Source of the DNA: Xanthobacteraceae bacterium
GTDB taxonomy: Bacteria; Pseudomonadota; Alphaproteobacteria; Rhizobiales; Xanthobacteraceae
Direction: 5' to 3'
DNA length: 46,338 bases
Assembly (NCBI GenBank): GCA_028290465.1
Contig: JAQGJU010000130.1
Coordinates: 1-46,338 of the forward strand
The notes beneath the pieces are model-generated. The model did no database searches, was not told where the DNA came from, and worked only from the letters and a program-made list of their open reading frames with translations. Positions 23,131 to 32,624 of the stretch are shown here, one piece after another. How positions within the stretch are numbered: the first letter of the stretch is position 1; each line of letters starts with the position of its first letter. A program made the translations under genes and the position numbers.

Positions 23131-24129
23131 TCATTTGGCCGTCAGACCCGCAGCATGCATCACCGGCGTCCAGCGGACGAGTTCGTCTTTCATATATTGC
23201 GTGGCCTTTGCGGGACCGGAATCGGTCACCGGCTCGAATCCCTGCGCGGCCAGCTTGGCTTGGAACTCCTTGTCGGCCATCACCTGAAGCGTGACCTGCG
23301 CCAGCTTGTCGATGATCGGCTTGGGCGTATCGGCGGGCGCGAACAGGCCCATGAACAGTTGTGCGACAAAGTCCGGATATCCGGCTTCGGCCCCGGTCGG
23401 AACATCCGGGAGTGCACCGATCCGCTGTTCCGACGCGACCGCGAGGATGCGGACCTTGCCGGCCTTATGCAGTTCGACCGCCTGATCACTGATGTTCAGG
23501 GCCATCATCGGAATATGGCCGGCGACGAGGTCTGTGAACCCCGGCGCGGAGCCCTTATAGGGAATGTGGATGATATCGGGCACGCCGGCCAGTTGCTTGA
23601 ATAGTTCGCCGGAGAGATTCGACATGGTGCCGCCGCCGGCCGATCCGTAGGAGAGCTTGCCGGGGTTGGCCTTCGCGTAGGCGACGAGTTCCTGCAGTGT
23701 CTTCACCGGCAACCCAGCGTGGACGACTATCGCCGCCACCGAGCTTGCCATGATAGAGATCGGCGCGAAATCCTTGATCGGGTCGTAGCCGAGATTTGGC
23801 ATGATCACCGGATTGAGCACCAGGTCGCTCGTGCTGCCGAGCACCAGCGTATAGCCGTCGGGCTTCGCCCGCGCCGTTATGGCCGTGCCAATAGTGCCGC
23901 CGCCACCGCCCACGTTCTCGATCACGACGGTGCCGAGCAGCGGCCTTACCCGGTCCGCCCACTGGCGGCCGACCACGTCGAGGGGGCCGCCGGCCGAGCG
24001 CGGAACGATCAATCGGATGGGACGGTCAGGATATTTGCCCTGACCAAAGGCGGGAAACGGCGCAAAGGCTGCCGCCAACGAGGTCAATGCCAAACCCAAC
24101 GCCTGACGACGATCTACTTTATTCTTCAC
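23131..24129 (-). CDS. Bug/TctC family periplasmic binding protein
   Basis: 332 residues from a GTG at 24129, chosen because GGAGT lies eight bases upstream; a start at 24165 lacks one. The N-terminus VDRRQALGLALTSLAAAFAP carries a twin-arginine-like signal. Family motifs are YPDRPIRLIVPRSAGGPLDV, KPDGYTLVLGS, LSYGSAGGGTMSN, HIPYKGSAPGFTDL and ALPDVPTGAEAG. It is the last gene after the PotABCD-like transporter, 118 bases downstream, and has no TctA/TctB partner here. Whether it shares ligand with that transporter is unknown. Confidence 0.88.
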   Translation of the reverse strand: MKNKVDRRQALGLALTSLAAAFAPFPAFGQGKYPDRPIRLIVPRSAGGPLDVVGRQWADRVRPLLGTVVIENVGGGGGTIGTAITARAKPDGYTLVLGSTSDLVLNPVIMPNLGYDPIKDFAPISIMASSVAAIVVHAGLPVKTLQELVAYAKANPGKLSYGSAGGGTMSNLSGELFKQLAGVPDIIHIPYKGSAPGFTDLVAGHIPMMALNISDQAVELHKAGKVRILAVASEQRIGALPDVPTGAEAGYPDFVAQLFMGLFAPADTPKPIIDKLAQVTLQVMADKEFQAKLAAQGFEPVTDSGPAKATQYMKDELVRWTPVMHAAGLTAK

Positions 24130-24247
24130 GATGTTACTCCAATAAATCTTGGTATGACGGCACAATTCGGACGCTTCGCAGCAAGCCCATCCCGGGGGTC
24201 TTCGCTTCGTTCACGATCTGCACGCGATTTCATGGATCCGGCTGCAT

Positions 24248-25405
24248 CTAGGTCGGGAAAACCAGCGTGTCCTGGACTCGCCAGGACACCGAAAGCTCGC
24301 TGTCCGGCTCGAACATGTTGATAGCGGCCGAATTCACCTCGGCAACGAGCCGATCCGACTCTTGCGCGGCGAAGTGGAGATGCCGTTTGGAGCCTTGGAA
24401 AACGATGTCCGTGAGCCAAAGCTTGAGCCGGTTGCGGTCTTCGCCCGCGGCATCGGACTTGTCTCCGGCTGGACCAATGCTCTCGGGGCGGACACCTACG
24501 ATGACGGAAGTGCCGGGATAGAACCTGCCTTTGGCCCGGACAGAGCCGTACTTGGTGTCGAGCGTCAGCATGTCGCCATCGGCCGCAACAACGCGGGCCG
24601 CCATTCGCGTGGAAAGGCCGACGAAGTCGAACGCAAAAAGCGATTTGGGCCGCGAGTAGATCGAGGCCGGATCGGAATAGTCTTCGATCCGGCCGCGGTT
24701 CATCACCGCGATCCTGTCCGACATCACCAACGCCTCATCCTGATCGTGGGTGACGAATATCACCGTCATATTGACGCTGCGAAGCAACCGTCGAAGCTCG
24801 ATCTGCATGACTTCGCGCAACTGCCGATCCAGCGCGCTAAACGGCTCGTCCAACAGGACGAGCTTGGGCCTCACCGCGAGTGCGCGCGCGACGGCCACAC
24901 GTTGCTGCTGCCCTCCGGACAGCGACGAAATGCGCCGGTCACCGAAGCCGGCCAATTGGACCATGGCAAGGCACTCAGCGACGATTGACGGTATCGCCGC
25001 GCGATCACGGCGTTGCGCCTTCAATCCGAACGCGACATTCTCCGCCACGCTGAGATGGGGAAACAGGGCGTAGTTCTGAAACACCACCCCCATGTTGCGC
25101 TTATGCGCCGGCACCCCGGTGATATCCATGCCGGCCAACCGCACCGTCCCGGAATCGCAAGGCGCAAGTCCGGATGCGACGCGAAGCAATGTCGTCTTCC
25201 CGCAGCCGGACGGTCCCAGCAACGAGATGAACTGACCTTCCTCGACGGACAGACTGACGTCGTCGAGGATCGTTTGTTGCTCGATACGCCGTGTGATGCC
25301 CTCAAGCTTGAGAAAGGCCTCGGAAGTCTGGCCGCCCGCCCTGTCGATGGGTTGAGGCTGCATGATGCTGCTGACTCCTTGAAGCTTGGCCACAGTGTCC
25401 AGCAT
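24248..25405 (-). CDS. ABC transporter ATP-binding protein, PotA/FbpC type
   Basis: 385 residues from the ATG at 25405 with GGGAGG seven bases upstream, three bases after the permease stop. Walker A GPSGCGKTTLL, Q-loop VVFQNYALFPHLSV, signature LSGGQQQRVAVARAL, Walker B LLDEPFSALD and H-loop THDQDEALVMSDR are all present. The C-terminal ~110 residues form a TOBE-type regulatory domain (SVIVGVRPESIG). It powers the two following upstream permeases in a spermidine/putrescine- or iron-type importer. Confidence 0.9.
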   Translation of the reverse strand: MLDTVAKLQGVSSIMQPQPIDRAGGQTSEAFLKLEGITRRIEQQTILDDVSLSVEEGQFISLLGPSGCGKTTLLRVASGLAPCDSGTVRLAGMDITGVPAHKRNMGVVFQNYALFPHLSVAENVAFGLKAQRRDRAAIPSIVAECLAMVQLAGFGDRRISSLSGGQQQRVAVARALAVRPKLVLLDEPFSALDRQLREVMQIELRRLLRSVNMTVIFVTHDQDEALVMSDRIAVMNRGRIEDYSDPASIYSRPKSLFAFDFVGLSTRMAARVVAADGDMLTLDTKYGSVRAKGRFYPGTSVIVGVRPESIGPAGDKSDAAGEDRNRLKLWLTDIVFQGSKRHLHFAAQESDRLVAEVNSAAINMFEPDSELSVSWRVQDTLVFPT

Positions 25406-25408
25406 TGC

Positions 25409-26212
25409 TCAGCCTCCCGCCAATCGCTGAAGCCCGACCAGGCGCTCGGTGATCAAGAGACTGACCAGCGTCCCGAACAGCAGGATCACGGCAATGGCCG
25501 CGACGACCGGATCCGTGGAAACCGAGAGATAGTTGATGATCTGGATCGGCAGCGTCACGGTATAGATGTCGCCTACGAACAGCGCGATCGCGTAGTTGTC
25601 GAACGAGGCCAGGAACGCGAACACCGCCGCGCTGACGAACGAGGGAGCCAGGTTCGGCACCAGAACCTTGATGACGGCTTTCACCGGCGGATAGCCGAGC
25701 GTTCGAGCGGCATCGACCAGGGCAAAGTCAAACAGCGAGAGCCCGGCCAGCGTGATCCTGACGATATAGGGAAGCGTGATGACGACGTGAGCGATAAACA
25801 GGGACAGAAACGAATTGGTGATGCCGAGCGCCCGGAGATAGAACAAAAGCGCGATCCCGATGACCACACCCGGCAGCATCATCGGCGAAAGAACGCCGGT
25901 CACAAGCAGATCGCGCCCCGGAAACCGACTTCGAGACAACCCCAGCGCACAAGCCGTCCCGAGGACGAGGCTGACCGCCGTCGCCGACAATGCGAGCTGC
26001 AACGACGTCAGCAACGGCCCTGCGATGCTGTCCAATTGAAATACTTTTGCGTACCAACGCAGGGACAGCCCTTCGCGCGGTAAATCGAAAATCGGCGACG
26101 ACGACAACGAGACCAGAAGCACAATGATCAGGGGCGCATTGACGATCAACAGCGCCAGAGTCAGCCAAAGGCCGCGCGCAAAAGCTTTCAGGAGTGTGAG
26201 ATTTCGTTTCAT
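25409..26212 (-). CDS. ABC transporter permease, PotC type
   Basis: 267 residues from the ATG at 26212, which overlaps the stop of the preceding permease (ATGA); a longer frame to 26650 is antisense-like noise. About six helices, first at ARGLWLTLALLIVNAPLIIV. The EAA loop reads DAARTLGYPPVKAVIKVLVP. Pairs with the PotB-type permease. Confidence 0.88.
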   Translation of the reverse strand: MKRNLTLLKAFARGLWLTLALLIVNAPLIIVLLVSLSSSPIFDLPREGLSLRWYAKVFQLDSIAGPLLTSLQLALSATAVSLVLGTACALGLSRSRFPGRDLLVTGVLSPMMLPGVVIGIALLFYLRALGITNSFLSLFIAHVVITLPYIVRITLAGLSLFDFALVDAARTLGYPPVKAVIKVLVPNLAPSFVSAAVFAFLASFDNYAIALFVGDIYTVTLPIQIINYLSVSTDPVVAAIAVILLFGTLVSLLITERLVGLQRLAGG

Positions 26213-27102
26213 CGGGCTGACTGATGGTCCTTTCCGAGCCTGCCGCTCAGCCATACGACCACACCGACAGTCACCAGCAGGACGACGCTGAACGCCGAGC
26301 CGAGCGCCGCATTGGAAACGATGTACGACTCGACGATGGATTTGGACAAGGTCGGGTAGCGGCCGCCGGCCAGCAGCGTCGGAATCAGATATGAAGCCGC
26401 CGTCTGCGAGAACACGATCGCGAAGCCGACCGCGATACCGGGAAGAGCCAGCGGCAGCGTGACGCGGCGAAAGCGATAGACAGGACCGGCCCCCAGTGTA
26501 GTTGCGGCATCTCCAAGCTGACCCGGGATCTGACTGAGAACGGCGAAGACCGGCAGAACCATCAGGGGCAACTTCAGGCTGATGGTCGCGATAATCAGTC
26601 CATGCTCCGTGAACAGCAGCGCCACCGGCGCCGAGACGACGCCAAGCCACATCAGCGTTTCGTTGATCAGGCCAGTCCGCCTGAACAAGATCATCCAGCC
26701 GAAGGATTTGACAACAATGCTCGAAGACATCGGCAGCAGCATGCCGATCAATACGATCATCTGCGTTCGGGACGATGCTCGCACCATGGCCATCGCCGTC
26801 GGAACGCCAAGCAGAACGCAGCCGAAGGTCACCCAGGACGCATACCGCACCGTGTTGGCGGTAGCCTGCAGTCCGCGGCTGTCCATCAGAACGCGGTCAT
26901 AATTCGCAAGCGAAAGACCGCCGCCGGCATGGAAGCTTTCGGCAAACATCACGGCCAGCGGCGCTGCAAACGCCAACAGCAGATAGGCGCTCGCCGGAAG
27001 AACCAGCAGTTGCCAAGGATCGATGCGGTGGCGGATACCGGGGCGCCTTTCGTGCACAGACGTAGATGCTCGCCCTGGAACCGTTTCCGCCACGCTCGTC
27101 AT
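26209..27102 (-). CDS. ABC transporter permease, PotB type
   Basis: 297 residues with six helices after a ~25-residue cytoplasmic leader. The EAA region is AATTLGAGPVYRFRRVTLPL. The start overlaps the stop of the cysteine hydrolase gene by four bases, so the hydrolase is translationally coupled with the transporter, which argues that they act on the same compound. Confidence 0.88.
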   Translation of the reverse strand: MTSVAETVPGRASTSVHERRPGIRHRIDPWQLLVLPASAYLLLAFAAPLAVMFAESFHAGGGLSLANYDRVLMDSRGLQATANTVRYASWVTFGCVLLGVPTAMAMVRASSRTQMIVLIGMLLPMSSSIVVKSFGWMILFRRTGLINETLMWLGVVSAPVALLFTEHGLIIATISLKLPLMVLPVFAVLSQIPGQLGDAATTLGAGPVYRFRRVTLPLALPGIAVGFAIVFSQTAASYLIPTLLAGGRYPTLSKSIVESYIVSNAALGSAFSVVLLVTVGVVVWLSGRLGKDHQSAR

Positions 27103-27782
27103 TGGGCCGCGATGCTCGTCTGGCCTGCACGTCCCCAGATATCGATCAGATCGTCGGACGCCACCATGTCGAAGCGCGATCCCATCACCTTGAGCGAAGC
27201 GTCATGGAGATCCTTGTTGTAGGTGGCGACGCAATCCTTGGTGATCACGGTGTAGTAGTCATGGAACATCGCATCGCGCGCCGTCGACTCGACGCAGCCC
27301 TGGGTGATCACGCCGGTGAGAACGACCGTGCGGATGTTGTTGCAGCGAAGAACCATGTCCAGATTGGTCGATCGGAACGCACTCGGACGCCATTTCTGGA
27401 CGATGATGTCGTCGGGCTGGATTCCGGTTTCCGGCAGAATTTCGGCACCCCACGTGCCTGAGACCGTACAGCCTTCGTTCGGGTCCATGCCCTGCTTGAA
27501 GATCATGAAACGCAGGAACGAACCTGACACGACACGATTATGCGGAAGCCACTGGTTCTGAATGAAGATCGGCAGGACGCCCATGCTCCGCGCCGCGGTC
27601 ACAAGCTTTGCCACCCGTTGAACGGCAGGCGCCATCATATCGAGGTTCTTGCCGATACGATCGAACAGACCTTTGGGGGAACAAAAGTCGTGCTGCATGT
27701 CGATCATGAGGAGAGCCGTGTGCTCGGGATCGACGACCTCATCGATGGTTGAGAACACTTCCTTGCCAAGCGCAGTAATCAT
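27099..27782 (-). CDS. Isochorismatase-family cysteine hydrolase
   Basis: 227 residues. The Asp-Lys-Cys triad is visible: Asp28 in LLMIDMQHDF, Lys130 in IVQKWRPSAF, Cys163 in GVITQGCVESTARDA. Family members hydrolyse amides and carbamates: N-carbamoylsarcosine, nicotinamide, ureidoacrylate, biuret, maleamate. Its place between the binding protein and permease genes, coupled by overlap, suggests it cleaves the imported substrate in the cytoplasm. A carbamoyl or amide compound would fit; the exact one cannot be told. Confidence 0.88.
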   Translation of the reverse strand: MITALGKEVFSTIDEVVDPEHTALLMIDMQHDFCSPKGLFDRIGKNLDMMAPAVQRVAKLVTAARSMGVLPIFIQNQWLPHNRVVSGSFLRFMIFKQGMDPNEGCTVSGTWGAEILPETGIQPDDIIVQKWRPSAFRSTNLDMVLRCNNIRTVVLTGVITQGCVESTARDAMFHDYYTVITKDCVATYNKDLHDASLKVMGSRFDMVASDDLIDIWGRAGQTSIAAQ

Positions 27783-27809
27783 TGCCGTCTCCCTAGCCAG
27801 AATGGTTTT

Positions 27810-28856
27810 TTAGCTGGCGATTTCGCGATCGAAACGATCGGTCAGTTGTTTCAGATTGTCGGAAGCAAACTTCCAGTCAATCGCCACCAGTTCACTGGCT
27901 GATGGAATGCCGGCCGTCGCCGTGACCTTCAGATTAGTTGGCGTCGAAAAGAACTCTTTCATCCATACCGCCTGGAAATCCGGCGCGAGACACTCTTCGA
28001 TGAAGGCATCGGCGAGTTCGGGCGCCGGCGAGTTCTTTACCTTCGCAATCCCCTTCGGCATGGCGAACATGCCTTCCTTGGGAGTCGCCAATCCGAGCGG
28101 GATGCCGCTGACGCGCCGCGGAATGACATACGTGGTGTAGAACCCCGCCGCCATGCCGGCTTCGCCCTGCTCCACCAGGATCGAAGCCTGGGTCGGCTGG
28201 ACGTACAGATCGAGGATGTTCGGCTTGAGCGCCTTGAGCTTCTTGAACGCCGCGTCGACTTTATACTGCGCCTTCTCCATCGGCTCGCCGGTTTCGAGAT
28301 GCGCGGCCATGGCGGTGGTGAACGGCGCGGTGGTCGACTTATAGGACGGAATGAGCACCCGCGATTTGTGCCGCGGATCCCACATCTCCTCCCACGACGC
28401 GAGGCCCTTCGGAAACTGCTTCTCGTTGTAGCCGATGGACAATGCCGGCCACATGTAGTTGACCCACAGGCCATCGCGCAGGATGGCGCCCGGCGAAAGC
28501 TGGCCCATCGTAGGCACGTTCGACGGCTTCAACTTCTCCAGCAGATCCTGGTCCGCCGCAATGTGAAGGATCGGGTCATCCATCATGACAACCGAATAAA
28601 TCGGCTTGTCCCGGCTCGCCTGCATCTTCTGAAGGTTCGCAAACGATTGCGACCCGTCATACACGACCTTGCACTTGTGCTTCGCCTCAAACAGCGGGAT
28701 AGCCGCCCGTTTGATCGCTTCCGCCTGACCGAGGGGCCCGCCCACAACCAGTTCACGTGCCTGCGCACGGACGATGGCTGGCGCTCCGACAATTCCTGCC
28801 AAAGCTGCAGAGGCCGCAGACTTCAATATTACTCGGCGGGATAAATCTGCACGCAT
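27810..28856 (-). CDS. ABC transporter substrate-binding protein, PotD/FbpA-like
   Basis: 348 residues. The N-terminus has a twin-arginine signal (SRRVILKSAASAALAG, cut after VRAQA). The mature domain shows KCKVVYDGSQSFANLQKMQA, LWVNYMWPALSIGYNEKQFP, and a late ADAFIEECLAPDFQAVW, typical of family 1/6 binding proteins for polyamines, iron or thiamine. First gene of the operon to 24248, divergent from the GntR at 29216. Confidence 0.87.
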   Translation of the reverse strand: MRADLSRRVILKSAASAALAGIVGAPAIVRAQARELVVGGPLGQAEAIKRAAIPLFEAKHKCKVVYDGSQSFANLQKMQASRDKPIYSVVMMDDPILHIAADQDLLEKLKPSNVPTMGQLSPGAILRDGLWVNYMWPALSIGYNEKQFPKGLASWEEMWDPRHKSRVLIPSYKSTTAPFTTAMAAHLETGEPMEKAQYKVDAAFKKLKALKPNILDLYVQPTQASILVEQGEAGMAAGFYTTYVIPRRVSGIPLGLATPKEGMFAMPKGIAKVKNSPAPELADAFIEECLAPDFQAVWMKEFFSTPTNLKVTATAGIPSASELVAIDWKFASDNLKQLTDRFDREIAS

Positions 28857-29215
28857 GTCCTACCCCTGTCATTGTGGATCGGGTGATCGTGGACAGCAGG
28901 CTTGCAAGCAGCGTGCCGTATCTGGCCGACGACTGATATTTGCCGGCCGGCGCCGCATCGACGAGGTCAGCGCAGGAAATTCACAAAGGAAATCCAGACC
29001 TTCGAACGTTCCGCTCAGCGCCGGCCGCGCCAGCGCCCGGCCGTACCCGGATGACGCCGCGCGCGTAGCCGCCAACGGCCCATTTGTTCTGCATACAATA
29101 TTGGCATAAGATACGACATATGCTCGCAAATTTGGCATTGAAAACTGAGCCGGCCCGCGCTACGTTTTTGAATGGTTCGGTACCAATTTGTACCCATCGC
29201 AAATCCGATCAAAAG
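28857..29215. promoter_or_regulatory. Divergent control region between the PotD-like operon and a GntR gene
   Basis: No gene is supported here. The AT-rich part 29080-29200 contrasts with the flanks and should hold both promoters, but no clean -35/-10 pair could be assigned. GGTAC-CAATTT-GTACC (29179-29194) is a short dyad 22 bases before the GntR start and may be an autoregulatory site. The ATATC-N5-GATAT dyad of the other regulon is absent. Confidence 0.4.
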
Positions 29216-29953
29216 ATGCCCGTAGCGACCTCATCGAAACCGACAAAACAAGGCACCGAGCCGCGCGCCAATTCGCGTTCGGCGCAAATCAGCTTGTGCC
29301 ACAAGGTCGCGAGCAAGCTTCGCGAGATGATCATCCGTGGTGACTTCGAATCCGGTGCCCCGATCCGCGAAGTAGATGTAAGCCGAACGCTGAAGATCTC
29401 GCGCACCCCGCTCCGCGAAGCGTTCAAGATCCTGGCGTCCGAAGGACTGGTGCATATCCGGCCAAACCAAGGAGCCCGGGTGACGTCTATTGATCTCCGT
29501 GAGATCAAGGAGCTGTTCGAAACCGTAGCCGGGGTGGAGCGAAACGCCGCCGAGCTTGCGGCGCAACGGTACACGCCCATGGAGCTTCGGCAGCTTGAGC
29601 TGCTGCAAGACTCGATGGAAAACAAATTTCGAAGCGGCGATTTGGATGCCTATTTCGCGATCAATCAGCGGGTCCATCGCCTTATCGTTTCGATGGCGCA
29701 CAACAGTACGCTTCAGTCGCTCCATGACTGGCTTTTCGTGCGGGTTCGGCGCGCGCGCTATTTTGCCTTGGGGGCGCACGAGCGATGGGAGGATTCGATC
29801 GAGGAGCACCGGGATATCCTCGACGCTTTGCGCCGGCGGCAACCACTGGAGGCCGGCGCTCTGGTCGAGCGTCACGTGCGCGAGACCGGACGCGTGATCG
29901 GAGAAGTAATTCTTCAAAGCCAGACATCCAAACGAGATATCTCCGACGCATAG
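29216..29953 (+). CDS. GntR-family regulator, FCD type
   Basis: 245 residues if started at the ATG at 29216; earlier in-frame ATGs at 29084 and 29120 are possible and none has a strong ribosome-binding site. Winged helix at about residues 22-90 with EVDVSRTLKISRTPLREAFK and the wing HIRPNQGARVT. The FCD domain follows (NQRVHRLIVSMAHN, SIEEHRDILDAL, LVERHVRETGRVI). Its position suggests that it controls the divergent PotD-like operon. It resembles the third GntR (33401-34156) in the pattern of its FCD domain. Confidence 0.83.
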   Translation: MPVATSSKPTKQGTEPRANSRSAQISLCHKVASKLREMIIRGDFESGAPIREVDVSRTLKISRTPLREAFKILASEGLVHIRPNQGARVTSIDLREIKELFETVAGVERNAAELAAQRYTPMELRQLELLQDSMENKFRSGDLDAYFAINQRVHRLIVSMAHNSTLQSLHDWLFVRVRRARYFALGAHERWEDSIEEHRDILDALRRRQPLEAGALVERHVRETGRVIGEVILQSQTSKRDISDA

Positions 29954-29994
29954 CGTCCGGAGCCTGCACGACAGCCGCAGCGCTCCCCTTGTGC

Positions 29995-31098
29995 TTACAG
30001 CAATGCGGGAAGCTCCTTGGCAATCCGTTGATAGATGCCGACCGCCTCCTCAAGTTCCCGGATGCTGATGTTTTCCGCAGGCTTATGAGCAACGTCGATG
30101 CTGCCCGGACCTAGGATCAACGACGGCGCCATGCGGCTATACTCGGACGCTTCGGTCCCTATTCCCATGACGCGGGCCTTGCGGCCGATAATTTGTTCCA
30201 TGGCGCGCACCAGCGGCGCATCGGCTGGCAGTTCGGGCGGCGGCGCTTCCGGCCGCACCTCGATGTCGAGCCCGTGAGTGGCCGCGGATCGGCGGATTTC
30301 CTCGACGACAGGCCGGGGGTCGATTGATTTCGAATACCGGAACTTGATGCGGCAGGTGGCGAGCCCGACGGTCACGTTGGGGAACGTGCCGTAATTGTCG
30401 ATGACAAAGTTGAGGTCGCAGAACGGCGGATCGTACTGGGTGTCGTGAAGCGTGACGTCGCTCCTCAGGCGAAGATGCAGGTCGCGGATATCTGCGAGGA
30501 ACGGCACCAGTTGCAGGTTGGCGTTCAAGCCCCGGCCGGTTGAGGAATGGGCTTGGCGGCCGTGAGAGTGAATCACGAACTGGACGTCAACGCGGTGGCC
30601 CCGCAGCACATCGAGACATGTCGGCTCGCAGACAAGGAAACATTTCGGCGGCGCGTCGCGCAGCAGCCGGCTTTTTTCGACCACCTCACGGGCGCCCTGC
30701 TTGGTTGTTTCTTCATCGGCGGTGAGCACGATCTTCGGCCGCACCCGGGGGTCCATCTGCGCCGTCGCCACAATAAAGGCGGCGACCGGTCCTTTCATAT
30801 CGGCCGCGCCAAGTCCGGTCAGCCGGTCTCCGTCGATCGCCGCTCGGAATGGGTCCGTGTCCCAGCCGGCCGCCGAGACCGTATCGAGATGACCGGCGAA
30901 GACGAGAGGCGATGCGCTTTCCGGATCGATGGCGACGATGTTCGTCTTCGCGACGCCCGCGGCGTCGACGTAGTCGAGACGCTCGATTTCCCAGTGCTCG
31001 AGTTGCGATTGCATGAAATCCGCGAGCGGGATGTTGGAAACCGCACTTCGCGTGTCAAAGGAAATCATCTCGGATAGCAAGTCGACGACTTTCTGCAT
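29995..31098 (-). CDS. M20-family metallohydrolase, ArgE/DapE-like deacylase
   Basis: 367 residues. Metal ligands and catalytic acid appear as His70 and Asp72 (GHLDTV), Asp100 (GAADMKG), Glu129-Glu130 (ADEET), Glu158 (VCEPT) and His338 (AHKPAEN). A lid/dimerisation domain lies between about 170 and 290 (HGRQAHSSTG). It removes an acyl or carbamoyl group from an amino acid, as in acetylornithine deacetylase. Coming last after the racemase-like protein and hydantoinase, it could hydrolyse the N-carbamoyl amino acid that a hydantoinase produces (inference from order). Confidence 0.87.
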   Translation of the reverse strand: MQKVVDLLSEMISFDTRSAVSNIPLADFMQSQLEHWEIERLDYVDAAGVAKTNIVAIDPESASPLVFAGHLDTVSAAGWDTDPFRAAIDGDRLTGLGAADMKGPVAAFIVATAQMDPRVRPKIVLTADEETTKQGAREVVEKSRLLRDAPPKCFLVCEPTCLDVLRGHRVDVQFVIHSHGRQAHSSTGRGLNANLQLVPFLADIRDLHLRLRSDVTLHDTQYDPPFCDLNFVIDNYGTFPNVTVGLATCRIKFRYSKSIDPRPVVEEIRRSAATHGLDIEVRPEAPPPELPADAPLVRAMEQIIGRKARVMGIGTEASEYSRMAPSLILGPGSIDVAHKPAENISIRELEEAVGIYQRIAKELPALL

Positions 31099-31170
31099 TC
31101 GATAGGCCCGCCCTGATAGATGGTCTTAGTTGATTGAGCGTCGCGCTCTAAGGAACGCGCCGCGCCGACG

Positions 31171-32574
31171 TCAAATTCCGGGAATTGGAGCACCGCGTGC
31201 AAGATGCCCACCAGCCCCTTTTCGGCCGACGAGCTGGCCGTCGCGAACCACCGTCGTGCCCCGCACCATCGTCAGAACCGGCCATCCGGTCACGACCCGG
31301 CCCTCGTAAGGCGTGTAGTCACAGCCATCGTGCAGCAGATCGTGCGTGATGGTCACCGTGCGATTTGGGTCCCAAATGGCGATGTCGGCATCCGCTCCGA
31401 CCGCGATGGTGCCCTTGCGCGGATACAGGCCGTAGGTTTTGGCATGGTTGGTCGAACTGAGGGCCACGAAGCGGTTGAGATCGATACGCCCCTTTGACAC
31501 GCCTTCGGAGAACAGGATGGGAAGGCGCGTCGCCACGCCCGGTATGCCGTTCGGTACCCAACGAAAGCTGCTGCGGCCCTTGGGCGCGAGCTTGCCCTCA
31601 GGATCGTCGTACCGGAACGGGCAATGATCGGAAGAAAAGACGCGGAAGGTGCCGAGTTGCAGCCCTTCCCAGCAGGCTTTCTGGCTTTCAAGATCGCGCG
31701 GCGGAGGTGAGCAGACGTATTTCGCGCCCTCCATTCCGGCGCCGTCCATATCACGCTCGGTCAGCACCAGATATTGCGGACAGGTCTCACCATAGATTTT
31801 GAGGCCGCGAGCTTGCGCGCGCTGAATTTCCTCCATCGCCTGCCGGTTGGAGACATGGACGATCATGATCGGCACGTCGACCAGCTCGGCCAGGCTGATG
31901 GCCCGGTGGGTCGCTTCGCGCTCGACCGGGATCGGCCGTGATGTGCCGTGGAAGCGCGGCGCCGTGTGTCCGCCTTGCTCGAGGCGATCGGTCAGAAAGC
32001 GGATGGCGTCGTAGTTCTCGGCGTGCACCATGACAATCGCCCCGGTTTCACGGGCGACCGCCATGACCTTGAGAATCTCCAGGTCGCTGAGGGCCAAGCC
32101 TTCATAGGTCATGAAGACCTTGAAGGAGGTGTAGCCATCCTTGATCAGCGCCGGCAACTCCTGACCGAGCACCTGCTCGGTGGCATCGGCGATGATCAGA
32201 TGAAAGCTGACGTCGATGTAGCAGTTTCCGGCCGCCTGGGCGTGATAGTTCTTGAGGGCTTCGCGCAGGCTCTCGCCTTTTTTCTGAAGGCAAAATGGCA
32301 TGACGGTCGTATTGCCACCGAATGCCGCCGAACGCGTGCCGGTCTCGAATCCGTCCGCCATGACGATGCCCGGCCCGCTCGGTTGAGCGAAGTGAACGTG
32401 GCTGTCGATGCCGCCCGGCAGCACGAGCCTGTCGGTGGCATCGATCACTTCCGTCGCGTCGCCCAGATTCTCGCCGAGCGCGACGATCCGGCCCGCTTTG
32501 ATGCCGACGTCGCACGCGAAGATGTCCGATGCCGTCGCCACCGTTCCGCCGCGAATGATCACGTCAAAGCTCAT
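31171..32574 (-). CDS. Hydantoinase/dihydropyrimidinase
   Basis: 467 residues, a typical length. Binuclear metal site: His59 and His61 (DSHVHF), the carboxylated Lys152 (FKVFMTYEG), His184 (MVHAENYDA), His240 (MIVHVSN) and Asp316 (SSDHCPF). SPPPRDLESQKACW and PRKGTIAVGADADIAIWDP are family landmarks. It opens the ring of hydantoins or dihydropyrimidines to N-carbamoyl amino acids. Neighbouring hydantoin-racemase-like and M20 genes support hydantoin-type catabolism over pyrimidine breakdown, since no dihydropyrimidine dehydrogenase is nearby. Confidence 0.9.
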   Translation of the reverse strand: MSFDVIIRGGTVATASDIFACDVGIKAGRIVALGENLGDATEVIDATDRLVLPGGIDSHVHFAQPSGPGIVMADGFETGTRSAAFGGNTTVMPFCLQKKGESLREALKNYHAQAAGNCYIDVSFHLIIADATEQVLGQELPALIKDGYTSFKVFMTYEGLALSDLEILKVMAVARETGAIVMVHAENYDAIRFLTDRLEQGGHTAPRFHGTSRPIPVEREATHRAISLAELVDVPIMIVHVSNRQAMEEIQRAQARGLKIYGETCPQYLVLTERDMDGAGMEGAKYVCSPPPRDLESQKACWEGLQLGTFRVFSSDHCPFRYDDPEGKLAPKGRSSFRWVPNGIPGVATRLPILFSEGVSKGRIDLNRFVALSSTNHAKTYGLYPRKGTIAVGADADIAIWDPNRTVTITHDLLHDGCDYTPYEGRVVTGWPVLTMVRGTTVVRDGQLVGRKGAGGHLARGAPIPGI

Positions 32575-32624
32575 GCATCACTCCAACGAAGCTATGCCTG
32601 CCGATCGGACAGCCTTGTTGCGGT

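Noticed and set aside
25013-26083. Plus-strand frame of 356 codons
   Set aside because: Antisense to ATPase and permease genes; rich in Asp/Arg/His/Gln like other mirror frames and without motifs.
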